Shown piece after piece: positions 48,178-59,737 of a DNA stretch of 64,000 nt. The stretch is taken from assembly GCF_016906535.1 (NCBI RefSeq), contig NC_057379.1, positions 1,736,001 to 1,800,000 on the forward strand, read 5' to 3'. This DNA is from Rhizoctonia solani (Eukaryota; Basidiomycota; Agaricomycetes; Cantharellales; Ceratobasidiaceae). The number at the start of each line of letters is the position of its first letter. Positions within the stretch are counted from its first letter, which is position 1. The position numbers were made by a program, and so were the translations under genes. The notes under the pieces are model-generated. The model ran no database searches. It was not told the DNA's origin and was given only the letters and a program-made list of their open reading frames with translations.

Positions 48178-48748
48178 TGTTGTAGACACAGTCGATACCA
48201 GGGAATTTATTCCCATTTTCTCGGATTTAAACGAAGGCAAACGGAGAACATTTTCGATCACGTGACTTCGGCGCTTATATCGTACGCTAAGCGCCGAGCC
48301 ACGTCCCCATCCGCGCTTAATCAACATACGTAGCCACCTCCACCTATGACGTCATCATGACACGTCAAATGACACGTATGCATGAGTAAGGCCAACTGCA
48401 GAGTGGGGTTCTTATTGGTTATGGTATTGGATATAACATATTTGTAAATAGCACTTCTGTAGAATATATAAGGAGGCCAACCAACCATGGTAACACCCAG
48501 GTTGATTACCTCTTGTCGCACTCTACACATTGTACGAGGCCTTACAGCCAGTAACCAATTAGGTACACGCCTTAAGCGTTGTTCTCACTGTACTTACGTA
48601 GTTTGCCGCCGCCTTATAGCGCATGGTCATTGTAGTTAGGTAGCTCGTTGTTGTAGGTAGCAACTCCACCGCCTTAAGCGGTTTCTCACTTAGTACATAC
48701 GGCCACAAGCGCCCGCTGCCTTGACGCCCCTTAAGGACGTCTAGGACA
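48178..48748 (+). repeat. Inner element A 5' LTR
   Basis: 571 bp. It includes GATCACGTGACTTCGGCGC, the inverted repeat GGCGCTTA...TAAGCGCC and a TATATAAGGAGG core promoter. Confidence 0.96.
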
Positions 48749-49253
48749 CTAGGTAATTGACCTTAAGTTGGTTGCAAACCGTGCCCACCAAGCACACCCA
48801 CTTAGCCACAACAAACAAGAAGACCCCCTGTACTAGCACGAGGGAAAACAGGTGATTGAGCTTGCCTTTCGCTGTCAATAATCAAACCAGCGTCGGCTCC
48901 ACCTAGTACCAAATTGCTATAAGGCAGACGGGCTCTAATTGTCCGCATACCCACGGTTGCCGCACCTGTTACCAGCGACCTCAGACAGCAGATACACCCG
49001 CTTGCAGAGACGAGGCCCTACATTACGCCCGCCCACGGCTGTAATTAGCGGCACTTACTGTCCAACGCTAGGTTGTTTGACGCAGAGGTTTAGCGTTAGC
49101 GTAACTAAGCGCTCATAAGTCCTGATATAGGCACTACCTGGCTACACAGCCCTCACTCCCCCTCACTTGCCCGCCATTACCTCGCGCACTCCCACTCGCT
49201 CCTCTTCCCGGGCTTCCTCTCACGCTGGCCGCTCCTACCCGCCAACACATCCC
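48749..49253 (+). promoter_or_regulatory. Inner element A 5' leader
   Basis: Non-coding, with the conserved blocks TAATCAAA, TTGTCCGCATACCC, TTGCCGCACC, CAGACAGCAG, ACCCGCTTGCAGA and TGTCCAACGCTAGG, then GTTTAGCGTTAGC. The last two can form a stem (CGCTA/TAGCG). Confidence 0.6.
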
Positions 49254-50606
49254 ATGGCAACCCGTTCCCGGCCACCCTCTCAAACCCGCTCCCCTATCAA
49301 TCAAGGGGACCTGGGACCCTTCCTTCCGTCAGCCGCCCCTGTTGAGCTTGGGGAAGTATCCCTTGAGCGCGTCACACGCCTCCTCCTTGGCCTCCTTGGC
49401 CAAGTCAAACGCCTCAAACGGGAAGTTGGGGAAATCAAAGAAGCAGGGATCAAGACCCGCACCAACGTCAAAAATATATCCCAAGCCGTCAATGTTGTCA
49501 AGGATGGGCTTAGAAGCCTCCAGCTCCACGGGCCCCGGACCCCAGAGGATACCAAGCCCCCGGTCGTGGAAGCAACGCCACGCCCCCTATCAAAAGTCGA
49601 CCCTATTGGATTGACTAGTCGGGTCTTGTTCTGGCCCAAACCATCCAAAGGGCTCCCCATCTTTGCCCAACCCACTCCCGTACGAGCAGTGCCCCCGCAA
49701 GTCCCATCTCCCTCTCTATCTTTGCATCTCCAATCCCCGATTGGAGCATCTGCCCCTCCACCTCCGGCTCCAATTGCCGCCTATCCTGCCCCAGTCAAAG
49801 TAGACCACCCAGATGCCTATACAGGCAAAATTGGGAGCAAAGCCAAACAATGGCTTACAAGGATGCTGGCTTGGACCCGGTTGAACTCCTGCATGTTCCC
49901 TACGGACCAAGAGGTCCTATCCTTCCTCCTAATGAACATGAAGGATTCCGCGGGAGCATGGGCCCACCCTCACCTTGACCAGCTTGGATCACACCGAGCA
50001 ATCATTCAAACGGTCGAGGGATTCAAATTGGAGTTCCTGGCAGCATTCGGCGACCCTGACGCCACAAGGGCCGCTGAGCGGAAGATCACTACTCTCACCC
50101 AGTCTGGCACATGCGCAGACTATATCACAAAGTTCAGAACCCTGGCAATGGAACTGGACTGGAACAACGCGGCCCTCAGAGGCCAGTTTGCCCGTGGCCT
50201 CCACTGGGAGGTCAGCCGCCAAATTGCAACCCGCAAACACCGGCCCCAAACACTCCTTGAGCTGCAGAACGCAGCACTCGTCATTGACAACGCTCTCCGC
50301 AAAGAGCGTGCTAGCCACCCACCAAGGGATAATAAGCCTAGCAGACCATCCAACCCCACAAGGGGGACAAGTACCGGCCAAGCCACATCCGGTTCAAAGA
50401 AACTCTCCAACAATCCCAACTTTGTGTCGGAAGAGGAACAAAATCGCCGCCGCGCCGCTGGCACTTGCATCAAATGCGGCAAAATGGGCCATAAGTTTGC
50501 GGAATGCCGCACTGGCTGGAAGGCTACCCCTATTGAGGACAAAGGGAAAGCCAAGGAAACTGCCAAAATTGGCAAAGACTCCAAGTACCAATTGGGAAAA
50601 GAGTAA
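49254..50606 (+). CDS. Inner element A gag
   Basis: 451 codons from the ATG at 49254 (MATRSRPPSQ). The frame is open 29 codons further upstream, but only with a TTG. It has an N-terminal Ser/Arg-rich segment, a short coiled coil (VTRLLLGLLGQVKRLKREVG), a Pro-rich linker, the capsid core (VKVDHPDAYTGKIGSKAKQWL, SFLLMNMKDSAGAWAHPHLD), and the CCHC knuckle CIKCGKMGHKFAEC near residue 410. The stop TAA is at 50604-50606, four bases after a slippery heptamer. It should form particles and package RNA. It is intact, and the outer sister copy confirms the boundaries. Confidence 0.93.
   Translation: MATRSRPPSQTRSPINQGDLGPFLPSAAPVELGEVSLERVTRLLLGLLGQVKRLKREVGEIKEAGIKTRTNVKNISQAVNVVKDGLRSLQLHGPRTPEDTKPPVVEATPRPLSKVDPIGLTSRVLFWPKPSKGLPIFAQPTPVRAVPPQVPSPSLSLHLQSPIGASAPPPPAPIAAYPAPVKVDHPDAYTGKIGSKAKQWLTRMLAWTRLNSCMFPTDQEVLSFLLMNMKDSAGAWAHPHLDQLGSHRAIIQTVEGFKLEFLAAFGDPDATRAAERKITTLTQSGTCADYITKFRTLAMELDWNNAALRGQFARGLHWEVSRQIATRKHRPQTLLELQNAALVIDNALRKERASHPPRDNKPSRPSNPTRGTSTGQATSGSKKLSNNPNFVSEEEQNRRRAAGTCIKCGKMGHKFAECRTGWKATPIEDKGKAKETAKIGKDSKYQLGKE
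50594..50600 (+). promoter_or_regulatory. -1 frameshift slippery heptamer, gag to pol
   Basis: In the gag frame the codons read TTG GGA AAA GAG TAA, so the heptamer is G GGA AAA, which fits the X XXY YYZ rule. After a one-base slip back the reading frame is open from 50600 straight into the protease and pol. The outer sister has A GGA AAA at 54994-55000, which no longer fits the rule. Confidence 0.75.
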
Positions 50607-53600
50607 GGGTACCTGCTGCCGCGCGCAAGGACCCCAAGGACTCTGGGCTTGTTGAAATCTGTAATATATCAAATAGTAACAATAGAATATCCCCACTCTT
50701 CACAATTTCAATTAAGCCAGAGAGACAAGCGGAACATTTAGAAGTCCTGATAGACTCAGGCACAACATCTTCATTCCTCCACCCTCGTACCGCAGAAACA
50801 CTCTGTCTTCCCCTCATAGACCTTCCTTCACCCCGTACTGTCACTATGCTTGATGGGTTGAGCCCCCAGGCCGGAAAAATCTGGAAGAAAGCTAACCTAA
50901 CCTTCTCCCTTGATGGCAAGAAAATGACCAAGACCTTCCTCATATGCAATACAGGGTCTCATGCCGCCATCCTGGGGTTGAAATGGTTGGATGCACATAA
51001 CCCAGAGATTGATTGGAATGCGCAAACCCTCTCCTTTCCCCATACACCACCAGAACACGTGGTCATTGCCAAGGAAGAAGAAGCTGATCAAAAACCCCTT
51101 GAAGGAGTACCCCTGGAATACCACCAGTACGCCAAGGTATTTGGGGAGGAAGAATTCAACAAGCTTCCCCCACACCGGCATTATGACATTGGGATTGAAC
51201 TCACGGAGGAAGGCCCCCTCAACTTGCCTCTCTATAGTATGACCAATGCTGAGTCCGCTACGCTCAAGGACTGGCTTAGGGACGAACTCAAGGCGGGCAA
51301 AATACGCCCTAGCAAGTCTTCCATCAGTTCCCCCGTGATGTTTGTTCCAAAAAAGGACGGTTCCCGTTGCTTGGTTGTTGACTACCGCCGCTTGAATAAC
51401 CGGACCAAGAAGAACGTTTACCCGTTACCCCGCCCCAACAACCTCATGGCCCAGCTCCGTGGCGCCAAGGTCTTCACCAAGTTGGATCTAAGATGGGGTT
51501 ACAACAACGTCCGCGTTAAAGAGGGTGACAAATGGAAAACAGCGTTCCAAACCAAGTACGGCCTCTACAAGTCCCTGGTCATGACCTTTGGCCTGACAAA
51601 TGCCCCTGCCGCCTTTCAGCATTTCATGAACAAACTATTCAAGGACTTACTGGACGTATGCGTCATCATCTACCTTGATGACATCCTAATTTACTCCAAG
51701 GATGACGCATCCCACGCAAAGCATGTCCACAAGGTCCTAAAGCGGTTAATGGATAACCAGTTATTCTGCAAGGCATCAAAATGCACCTTTCACGTCACCT
51801 CTGTAGAATATCTAGGGATTATTGTCTCCAATAAGGGATTTAGTCTGGATAAACTCAAAATCCAGGCAGTTCAAGAATGGCCCACGCCCACCAAGGTTAA
51901 GGAAGTACAATCCTTCCTTGGATTTGCCAACTTCCTCCGTCAATTTGTTGCCAACTTTAGTCACATGGCCAGGCCACTACACAATCTGGTCAAGAAGGAT
52001 ACGGTATGGAACTGGGGCCCCAAGGAACAGGAAGCTTTCCAGAACTTAAAGGATTCAATCACAAATGCACCCGTACTTTGCCACGCAGATCCCACCAAAC
52101 CCTATTTCCTGGAAACGGACGCATCCGGCGCAGCTTTGGGATCCATACTTAGTCAACGTCAAGGAGATGGCCGGTTACACCCACTGGGTTTCCTTTCAGA
52201 GTCATTTAAGGGAGCAGAACAGAATTATGATACGCACAACAAGGAATTACTTGCAATCATCCGCTCCTTTGAATACTGGCGCATCTTCTTGGAAGGGACA
52301 GTTCACCCAATCACGGTCTTTACGGATCACCGGAACCTAGAATACTGGAAGGAGTCAAGGACCTTTAACCAACGTCACGCACGGTGGCACCTGCTATTAG
52401 CAGGATACAACTTCCAAATCGTGTATTGCCCTGGTAAACAGTCCGGAAAACCAGACGCCCTGTCCCGCCAATCCAATCATGCCGATGTTCCCCCTGCCAA
52501 CCAGACCATGCTACCAGACCCTGTTTTTGCCAACATAGCCGTAGTAACGCCCGAGAAAGAGATCCAGCGCCTGATTGGAGCCGCCCTAGACCAAGACGAA
52601 TCCCTGGAGGAAATATTACAATTCCTCCAAAACAAGTCCAAGGCACCCCCATCCATCAAACGCGCATTCAAGGATTACCAGATGGAGGCAGGACTTCTTT
52701 TCTACCAGGGACAAATTGTGGTACCAGACGTTGGGACTTTGAGAACGGACCTTCTCCAGATTTTCCATGACAGCCCCTTGGCAGGCCACCCGGGAAGACA
52801 ACGGACACTAGAACTACTATCCTGTAATTACTACTGGCCAGGCATCCGTGCGGACACCTACTGGCATGTGGATTCCTGTGAAACCTGCCAACAAATAAGG
52901 AAACCAAAGTACACCTCCATTCCTCCGCAGCCGCTTGAACTCCCAACTAGACCATGGCAACACGTCTCCTATGACATGATCGTAGACTTACCAAGGGACG
53001 GGAACCACGACTCAATCCTGGTCATAGTAGACAGCTTCACCAAATATGGGATCTTTGTCAAATGTTCCAAGAAGCTAAAGGCACCCAAGCTAGCGGAGTT
53101 GTTCCTGGAACACGTATGGAAACGCCACGGCATGCCGGAGAAGACTATATCCAACAGAGGGAGGGTCTTCAACAATATATTCCTACGGGCCCTGTACAAA
53201 CGCCTTGGCATTGACCCACACTTCTCATTGGCATACCACCCCCAGAGCGACGGACAAACAGAACAAGTCAACCCTTCTATCAAACACTTCCTCAGGGCTT
53301 ATTCAGGGGTCAATCAACGGGACTGGGCTAAATGGCTCCCCATGGCGGAGTTTGTCTATAACAACGCCGTACATAGCAGCACGGGCAAAACTCCCTTCAA
53401 GGCCTTATATGGTTGGGAACCCACCCTGACACCTTCCAACGTACCAACGGACGTCCCAGAAGCAGACGATCTGGCCCAGACCATGGAAGCACAATGGAAC
53501 AAAGTAGAGTCTGCTCTCCGGCAATCTAAGCAACAGATGACAGCTGGGGAAGACAGGAGTCCAACGGAGTTTGAAATCGGAGAAGAAGTATGGCTTGACG

Positions 53601-54037
53601 CCAAAAATGTCAACCTGAAGACCCTAAGCCCCAAACTAACAGAACAGCGCTTAGGGCCATTCAAAGTCACCAAGAAAATCTCCAATCGCGCGTACAGACT
53701 TGAACTTCCACCAACAATGCGCATTCATAACGTATTTTACGTGGGTCTACTGTCAAAAGTTAAAAGGGACAAAACGCGCGCCTTTGAAAATCGTCCACCG
53801 CCAGTCACAGTAGACGGAGAAGAGGAATACGAGGTGGAAGGAATAACCAATGCAGAAGAACGCAACGGAAAATGGTTTTTCCGGGTAAAATGGAAGGGTT
53901 ACGGCTCCGAAGAGAACACGTGGGAGCCCAGGGAGAACCTAAAAAACGCAGAAAAAATTTTGGAGAAGTACGAGAAGGACATGAGAAAGAAGGCCCTTGG
54001 CGCCGCCAAGGCCCTTAGAGGGGGGGCAGTGTCGTAG
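50600..54037 (+). CDS. Inner element A pol: protease, RT, RNase H, integrase, chromodomain
   Basis: The frame is open from the frameshift site to TAG 54035-54037 (about 1,145 codons). Protease: LIDSGTTSSFLHP near 50,750. RT: VPKKDGSRCLVVDYRRLNN, FTKLDLRWGYNN and VIIYLDDILIYS, with both Asp present. RNase H: LETDASGAALGSIL and FTDHRNLEYW. Integrase: zinc region HPGRQRTLELL...CETCQ and VSYDMIVDLP. The second acidic site reads TISNRGRVF, where Asn at 53153-53155 replaces Asp; DGQTEQVN then keeps the Glu. Chromodomain: EEYEVEGITNAEERNGKWFFRVKWKGY. The sister copy has SDRG at the same place, so integration by this copy is probably blocked, though proteins might act in trans. Confidence 0.92.
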   Translation, partial: RVRVPAAARKDPKDSGLVEICNISNSNNRISPLFTISIKPERQAEHLEVLIDSGTTSSFLHPRTAETLCLPLIDLPSPRTVTMLDGLSPQAGKIWKKANLTFSLDGKKMTKTFLICNTGSHAAILGLKWLDAHNPEIDWNAQTLSFPHTPPEHVVIAKEEEADQKPLEGVPLEYHQYAKVFGEEEFNKLPPHRHYDIGIELTEEGPLNLPLYSMTNAESATLKDWLRDELKAGKIRPSKSSISSPVMFVPKKDGSRCLVVDYRRLNNRTKKNVYPLPRPNNLMAQLRGAKVFTKLDLRWGYNNVRVKEGDKWKTAFQTKYGLYKSLVMTFGLTNAPAAFQHFMNKLFKDLLDVCVIIYLDDILIYSKDDASHAKHVHKVLKRLMDNQLFCKASKCTFHVTSVEYLGIIVSNKGFSLDKLKIQAVQEWPTPTKVKEVQSFLGFANFLRQFVANFSHMARPLHNLVKKDTVWNWGPKEQEAFQNLKDSITNAPVLCHADPTKPYFLETDASGAALGSILSQRQGDGRLHPLGFLSESFKGAEQNYDTHNKELLAIIRSFEYWRIFLEGTVHPITVFTDHRNLEYWKESRTFNQRHARWHLLLAGYNFQIVYCPGKQSGKPDALSRQSNHADVPPANQTMLPDPVFANIAVVTPEKEIQRLIGAALDQDESLEEILQFLQNKSKAPPSIKRAFKDYQMEAGLLFYQGQIVVPDVGTLRTDLLQIFHDSPLAGHPGRQRTLELLSCNYYWPGIRADTYWHVDSCETCQQIRKPKYTSIPPQPLELPTRPWQHVSYDMIVDLPRDGNHDSILVIVDSFTKYGIFVKCSKKLKAPKLAELFLEHVWKRHGMPEKTISNRGRVFNNIFLRALYKRLGIDPHFSLAYHPQSDGQTEQVNPSIKHFLRAYSGVNQRDWAKWLPMAEFVYNNAVHSSTGKTPFKALYGWEPTLTPSNVPTDVPEADDLAQTMEAQWNKVESALRQSKQQMTAGEDRSPTEFEIGEEVWLDAKNVNLKTLSPKLTEQRLGPFKVTKKISNRAYRLELPPTMRIHNVFYVGLLSKVKRDKTRAFENRPPPVTVDGEEEYEVEGITNAEERNGKWFFRVKWKGYGSEENTWEPRENLKNAEKILEKYEKDMRKKALGAAKALRGGAVS

Positions 54038-54600
54038 ACACAGTTGATACCAGGGAATTTATTCCCATTTTCTCGGATTTAAACAAAGGCAAACGGAGAA
54101 CATTTTCGATCACGTGACTTCGGCGCTTATATCGTACGCTAAGCGCCGAGCCACGTCCCCATCCGCGCTTAATCAACATACATAGCCACCTCCACCTATG
54201 ACGTCATCATGACACGTCAAATGACACGTATGCATGAGTAAGGCCAACTGCGGAGTGGGGTTCTTATTGGTTATGGTATTGGATATAACATATTTGTAAA
54301 TAGCACTTCTGTAGAATATATAAGGAGGCCAACCAACCATGGTAACACCCAGGTCGATTACCTCTTGTCGCACTCTACACATTGTACAAGGCCTTACAGC
54401 CAGTAACCAATTAGGTACACGCCTTAAGCGTTGTTCTCACTGTACTTACGTAGTTTGCCGCCGCCTTATAGCGCATGGTCATTGTAGTTAGGTAGCTTGT
54501 TGTTGTAGGTAGCAACTCCACTGCCTTAAGCGGTTTCTCACTTAGTACATACGGCCACAAGCGCCCGCTGCCTTGACGCCCCTTAAGGACGTCTAGGACA
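54030..54600 (+). repeat. Inner element A 3' LTR
   Basis: 571 bp, about 98.4 percent identical to the 5' LTR. The polypurine run AGAGGGGGGGCAG precedes it, and pol ends inside its first 8 bp. Confidence 0.96.
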
Positions 54601-54605
54601 CCTCC

Positions 54606-55006
54606 ACTGGGAGGTCAGCCGCCTCATTGCCACCCGAGAGCGGCGCCCTACAACACTCCTTGAGCTGCAGAATGCGGCTCTGGTCATTGATAACGCCCTC
54701 CGTGAAGAACGTACCAGCCACCCGCCTAAGGGTAATAAGTCTGGAAGCTCTTCCACCCCCAATAGGGGGACAAGTACCAGCCAACAGGCCACAAGACCAG
54801 GGCGCCTCTCCAGCAACCCCAATTTTGTCTCTGAGGAGGAACAAAACCGCCGCCAGGCTGAAGGCCTATGCATCAAGTGCGGCAAATCAGGGCACAAGTT
54901 TGCGGAATGCCGCACTGGCTGGAAAGCCACGCCTAAGGAGGAAGGCGTCAAGAAAGAAGCCGCCAAGATTGGCAAAGAGTCTGGACCCAAATCAGGAAAA
55001 GACTAA
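54606..55006 (+). pseudogene. Outer element A gag, 3' part
   Basis: This continues the gag frame after the inner element: LLELQNAALVIDNALREERT, then the CCHC knuckle CIKCGKSGHKFAEC, ending TAA 55004-55006. The pol frame begins by a -1 shift at AGGAAAA. The first base of the heptamer is A rather than G, which would weaken slippage; TCG to TCA would explain it. Confidence 0.88.
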
Positions 55007-57780
55007 GGGGACCTGCTGCTGCGCGCAAGGACCCCAAGGACTCTGGCTTGTGTATCAAATTTTGTAATATATCTAGTAGTAAAATATCACCCCTCTTCAC
55101 CATTTTGATCACACCAGAGAAAACAGCGGAACCCCTAGAAGTCCTGATAGACTCAGGCGCCACCTCATCCTTCCTTCACCCCCATACCGCGGAATCACTC
55201 CGCCTTCCACTCATAGACCTCCCTTCTCCCTGCACCGTGACTATGCTTGATGGGTTGAGCCCCCAGGCTGGCAAAATTTGGAAGAAGGCTAACCTAACCT
55301 TCTCCTTCAATGGCAAACGTATGACCAAGACCTTCTTGGTCTGTAACACAGGGTCCCACGCCGCCATCTTGGGATTGAAATGGTTAGATGCCCATAACCC
55401 AGAGATTGATTGGAATCAACGCACCCTCTCCTTTCCCCATGCACCACCAGAACATGTAGCCATTGCTGAGGAGGAGGAAGCTGATCAAAACCCCCTTGAA
55501 GGAGTTCCTTCCAAATACCATCAATACGCCAAGGTATTTGGAGAGGAGGAATTCAACAAGCTTCCCCCGCACCGGCATTATGACATTGGGATTGAACTAA
55601 CAGAAGAAGGCCCCTTGAACTCTCTGCTATATAGCATGACCAACGCCAAATCCGCCACGCTCAAAGATTGGCTCAGGGATGAACTCAAGGCAGGCAAGAT
55701 CCGCCCCAGTAAATCTTCTATCAGCTCCCCTGTAATGTTTGTACCCAAAAAGGATGGGTCCCGCCGTCTGGTTGTTGATTATTGCCGCCTTAACAACCGT
55801 ACCAAAAAGAACGTCTACCCGCTCCCTCGTCCAGACAACCTCATGTCCCAGCTCCACGGCGCCAAGGTCTTTACTAAGCTGGACTTACGTTGGGGTTACA
55901 ACAACGTACGGGTAAAAGAAGGTGACGAATGGAAAACCGCATTCCAAACAAAGTACGGCCTCTACAAATCCCTGGTTATGACCTTCGGCTTAACAAACGC
56001 ACCTGCCGCCTTTCAGCATTTCATGAACAAGCTATTCAAGGATTTACTGGATGTATGTGTCATTATCTACCTTGATGATATCCTGATATACTCTAAGGAT
56101 GACGCATCGCATACACAACACGTTCATGAGGTTCTGAGGCGACTGATGGAAAATCAACTGTTCTGCAAGGCATCCAAGTGCACATTCCACATCACCTCTG
56201 TGGAATACCTAGGGATCATTGTCTCAGATAAGGGTTTTAGCCTGGATAGGCTCAAAATCCAGGCGGTACAAGACTGGCCGGTACCTACTAAGGTTAAAGA
56301 AGTCCAATTGTTTCTGGGATTTGCCAACTTCCTTTGTCGTTTTGTTGCCAACTTTAGCCACATGGCTAGGCCATTACATAACCTAGTCAAAAAGGACACG
56401 CCGTGGAAATGGGACACCAGGGAACAAGAAGCCTTCCAAGGGTTAAAGGATGCCATCACCAGCGCCCCGGTCCTTTGCCACGCTGATCCATCCAAACCTT
56501 ATTTCTTGGAAACAGACGCCTCTGGTGCAGCCTTGGGATCCATACTCAGCCAACGCCAAGAAGACAGCCGCCTGCACCCATTAGGTTTCTTATTGGAGTC
56601 ATTCAAGGGGGCCAAGCAAAACTATGACATGCACGACAAGGAGCTTCTAGCCATCATCTGCTCCTTCAAGTACTGGCGCATCTTCTTGGAAGGAACACCA
56701 CACCCAATCACTGTGTTCACGGACCATCGTAACCTGGAATATTGGAAAGAATCCTGGACATTCAACCAACGCCATGCACAATGGCATTTACTACTTGCCG
56801 GATACAATTTCCAGATAGTCTACCACCCAGGGAAACAGTCAGGAAAACCTGATGCCCTCTCACGACGTGCTGATCATGCTGACATCCCACCTGCGGATCA
56901 AACCATGCTCCCAGACCCCGTATTTGCCAACGTTGCCCTAGTAACTCCTGAAAAAGAGCTACAACGCCAGATCAAGGCTTCTCTAGACCAGGATGAATCC
57001 TTGGAAGAGATCTTGCAGTTCCTACAAAATGAGTCCAAGGCACCACCCTCCATTAAACGCGCATTCAAGGATTATGAAATGGAGGCTGGCCTATTGTTTT
57101 ACCAAGGACGGATTGTAGTACCAGATGTAGGAACCTTAAGGACAGATTTGCTCAGGATCTTCCACAATAGCCCATTGGCGGGTCATCCAGGCAGACAAAG
57201 GACTCTAGAGTTAGTATCCAGGACTTACTACTGGCCCGGCATCCGTGCCAACACATACTGGCACGTTGACTCATGTGAAATCTGCCAACGGATTCAGAAA
57301 CCCAAGTACGCGTCGATCCCACCTCAGCCTCTGGAACTCCCATCACGCTTGTGGCAACATGTGTCATACAACATGATAGTAGACCTGCCCAAAGACAGAA
57401 ATAGTGATTCTATCCTGGTCATTGTGGATAGTTTTACCAAGTACGTGATCCTAGTAGAGTGTTCCAAGAAGCTCAAGGCCCCGGAGTTAGCGGACCTATT
57501 CCTACGCCATATATGGAAACGCTACGGCATGCCTGAGAAGACAATATCAGACCGCGGACGGGTTTTTAATAACAAATTCCTGAAGGCCCTGTACCAACGC
57601 CTGGGAATAGACCCCCACTTCTCTTTGGCCTATCATCCCCAAAGCGACGGGCAAACAGAACGTGTGAACCCCACGGTCAAACACTTTTTACAGGCCTACT
57701 CAGGGGTAAACCAGAAAGACTGGGTTAAGTGGTTACCAATGGCGGAATTTGCCTACAATAACGCGGTACACAGCTCAACA
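55000..57780 (+). pseudogene. Outer element A pol, 5' part (protease, RT, RNase H, most of integrase)
   Basis: Open in the -1 frame to the insertion of E. Protease: LIDSGATSSFLHP. RT: FTKLDLRWGYNN and VIIYLDDILIYS. RNase H: LETDASGAALGSIL. Integrase has the zinc region and the second site ISDRGRVFNNKF, but the first site reads VSYNMIVDLP, with Asn at 57370-57372 where the sister and element C have Asp. Apart from that and the two insertions I see no stop or shift. The protein resumes at 60860 with TGKSPFKALY. Confidence 0.9.
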
Positions 57781-58217
57781 TGTCATGACCCATGCCTTTG
57801 CTGGCATGTCTCCTGACCAAGCCACCTACTAATAGGATATTCCACAGTCTTTAGAAGGCCGCATATACTCACATATATGCAGTCAGAACTGTCATTACTC
57901 TAAGGGCTCATGACTTAGAGACTGACAGTCCACCAGGGTCACATGACCTCCCCCCCTCCAGTCCTTTATCAAATACTATACTAAACTACTACGGATTTGA
58001 GGTGGGGGGGGGGATGACATAATCTCTTCTATAATAATATATTATTCAGACCTTGCCCGCGGGCTCCCTTAACATTGGCCCACGGCTAGGGGGGCGGGGG
58101 GAGTGCAACGTCCCCCAGCAATATATATTATTCATATATCACTGTGCATCACATATACTATATATCTTTGACAGTGGATATATATGGTAATAACCTTTCC
58201 AGATATGGGTTATGACA
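57781..58217 (+). repeat. Element E 5' LTR
   Basis: 437 bp. It contains GGGTCACATGACCTCC, G runs and AT-rich TATATA tracts. Confidence 0.94.
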
Positions 58218-59409
58218 TTGAAATCAAGCTGCTTACCTATACCCAGTATATATATACATATATATGTGTATATGTATTGCCTATAGGGGATGTGGGGATG
58301 ACTAATGCCCCTACATCAATGATGCATCATATATATGAAGAATGAAGGTCAACCCCTTGGTACTTGGATTACCTTAAATGGTAACTCTCCTGCCAAAACA
58401 GGAAATACCTAGGTCAAGAAGGTATTGACTGAGGAGTTACCAAATAAGGAAGTCCACCTTCCCTTTTGGGAAGATGACAAATCAACCATGACAAATCCAA
58501 TCATGCTTAGTCATCACAGATTATGTAATTGATGATTATGTAATTGATGCTGACAAAGATGGATTAGTCATGAATTTGATTTGACACAGCCACATCACAT
58601 GACCAAATATGCCATTTCAAATCATGTCCCATTTGTCATGGTAATGCCACTGTCATGTGATTGTGGCTGTGCGGGTGACCGGCTATCCTGGGCCGGATTG
58701 GGGAATAGGATTACCATAAAAGGAAATTTGGATGAGTCATATTGGAGTGTGGCTGTGCACACCATGTGGATGACTCATCCTTCTAGAAGGTTCTGGAGCT
58801 TCTTTTCTTCCAACTTCTTCCAAATATAGTATCTCCTCCACCGGAACTTCTTTTCACCGGTTCTTTTACTGCTTTCTGATTGGCTAATCAAAGAAGACCC
58901 TGATGCTTCTTTGACTCATACTGCTTCTTGAGGCTGTGCTGCAGTTTGAAATATGTATATAGACCCAAGTGAAGCCCAGGTATATAAAGGGGTGGGGACA
59001 GCTGCTTAAAAACAAGCTTGTTTTTCCCCCCTGTCTTTGAACCCAAAAACTTAGATAGGTCCAGGGAGGCATGCTCCCTTAATGTGTGAACTTGTGACCA
59101 TTTATTGGTGATCACATGACCATTGTGTGTAAACATGAGTAAACATTTGATATCATGAACTCTCTCTATCATGATGTCAGAACATTAAGGTCTCCTTCAG
59201 GCAATGGAATGCTTTTGGTCCAGCTTCCATTCCCTTATCCTTGCTTAATCAACCATATATCTAACTAGTAATCATACCTTTCCCAAGTCAGCATAGGTCA
59301 AGATCATACTACTTACTCAGAAGGGACTGAGTCTTACAACATTGAGTACTACTTCTTACTCTTTCTGAGGGGGTTTAGGGTCCCCCCTCTATCTAGGTCA
59401 TAGGAATAA

Positions 59410-59457
59410 TAAGGTTCTTGGAGAGGGGAGAGCTTGGTTCAATTCCAGCTAACCTTA
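59410..59457 (+). ncRNA. tRNA-like hairpin in element E, copy 1
   Basis: TAAGGTT (59410-59416) pairs with AACCTTA (59451-59457). Inside, TTGG-TTCAATT-CCAG forms a T-arm-like hairpin with a 7-nt loop and a B-box-like GGTTCAATTCC. There is no anticodon arm. Confidence 0.45.
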
Positions 59458-59737
59458 CCCATTGACATATCTACTTATACTCAATGATCAACAACTTTTC
59501 CATTATAAGGAAGAAGTCTTTCTTACCTATCAGTCAACTCTTGCTTCAAGACTACTTGAGAGGATTGATCTTCACCTCTAGCACACAGACATATGGTTAA
59601 GCACCCTTTCCATCAGTTTGATCAGTACTTCCTTGGACCATGGTAGGGATGGTAGAGTGTGTGGTCTGCTAAAAGGCTGGATCATCCCCAGCTAGCTTCA
59701 CCTCTCCTACTTCATGGTCTTTCATCTGCTTTGGGTC

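Larger units (their letters stand above)
48178..54600 (+). mobile_element. Inner element A: complete, nearly coding-competent Ty3/gypsy chromovirus
   Basis: Two 571-bp LTRs (48178-48748 and 54030-54600) with TSD CCTCC at 48173-48177 and 54601-54605, inserted in the gag of a sister copy of its own family. About nine LTR differences, all CG to TG or CA. Gag and pol are both open and linked by a -1 frameshift signal. The only obvious lesion is an integrase Asp to Asn change. Confidence 0.96.

Noticed and set aside
48321..48530. Minus-strand frame repeated at 1110 (as plus), 48321 and 54173
   Set aside because: It recurs because it lies inside the family A LTR; no protein is implied.
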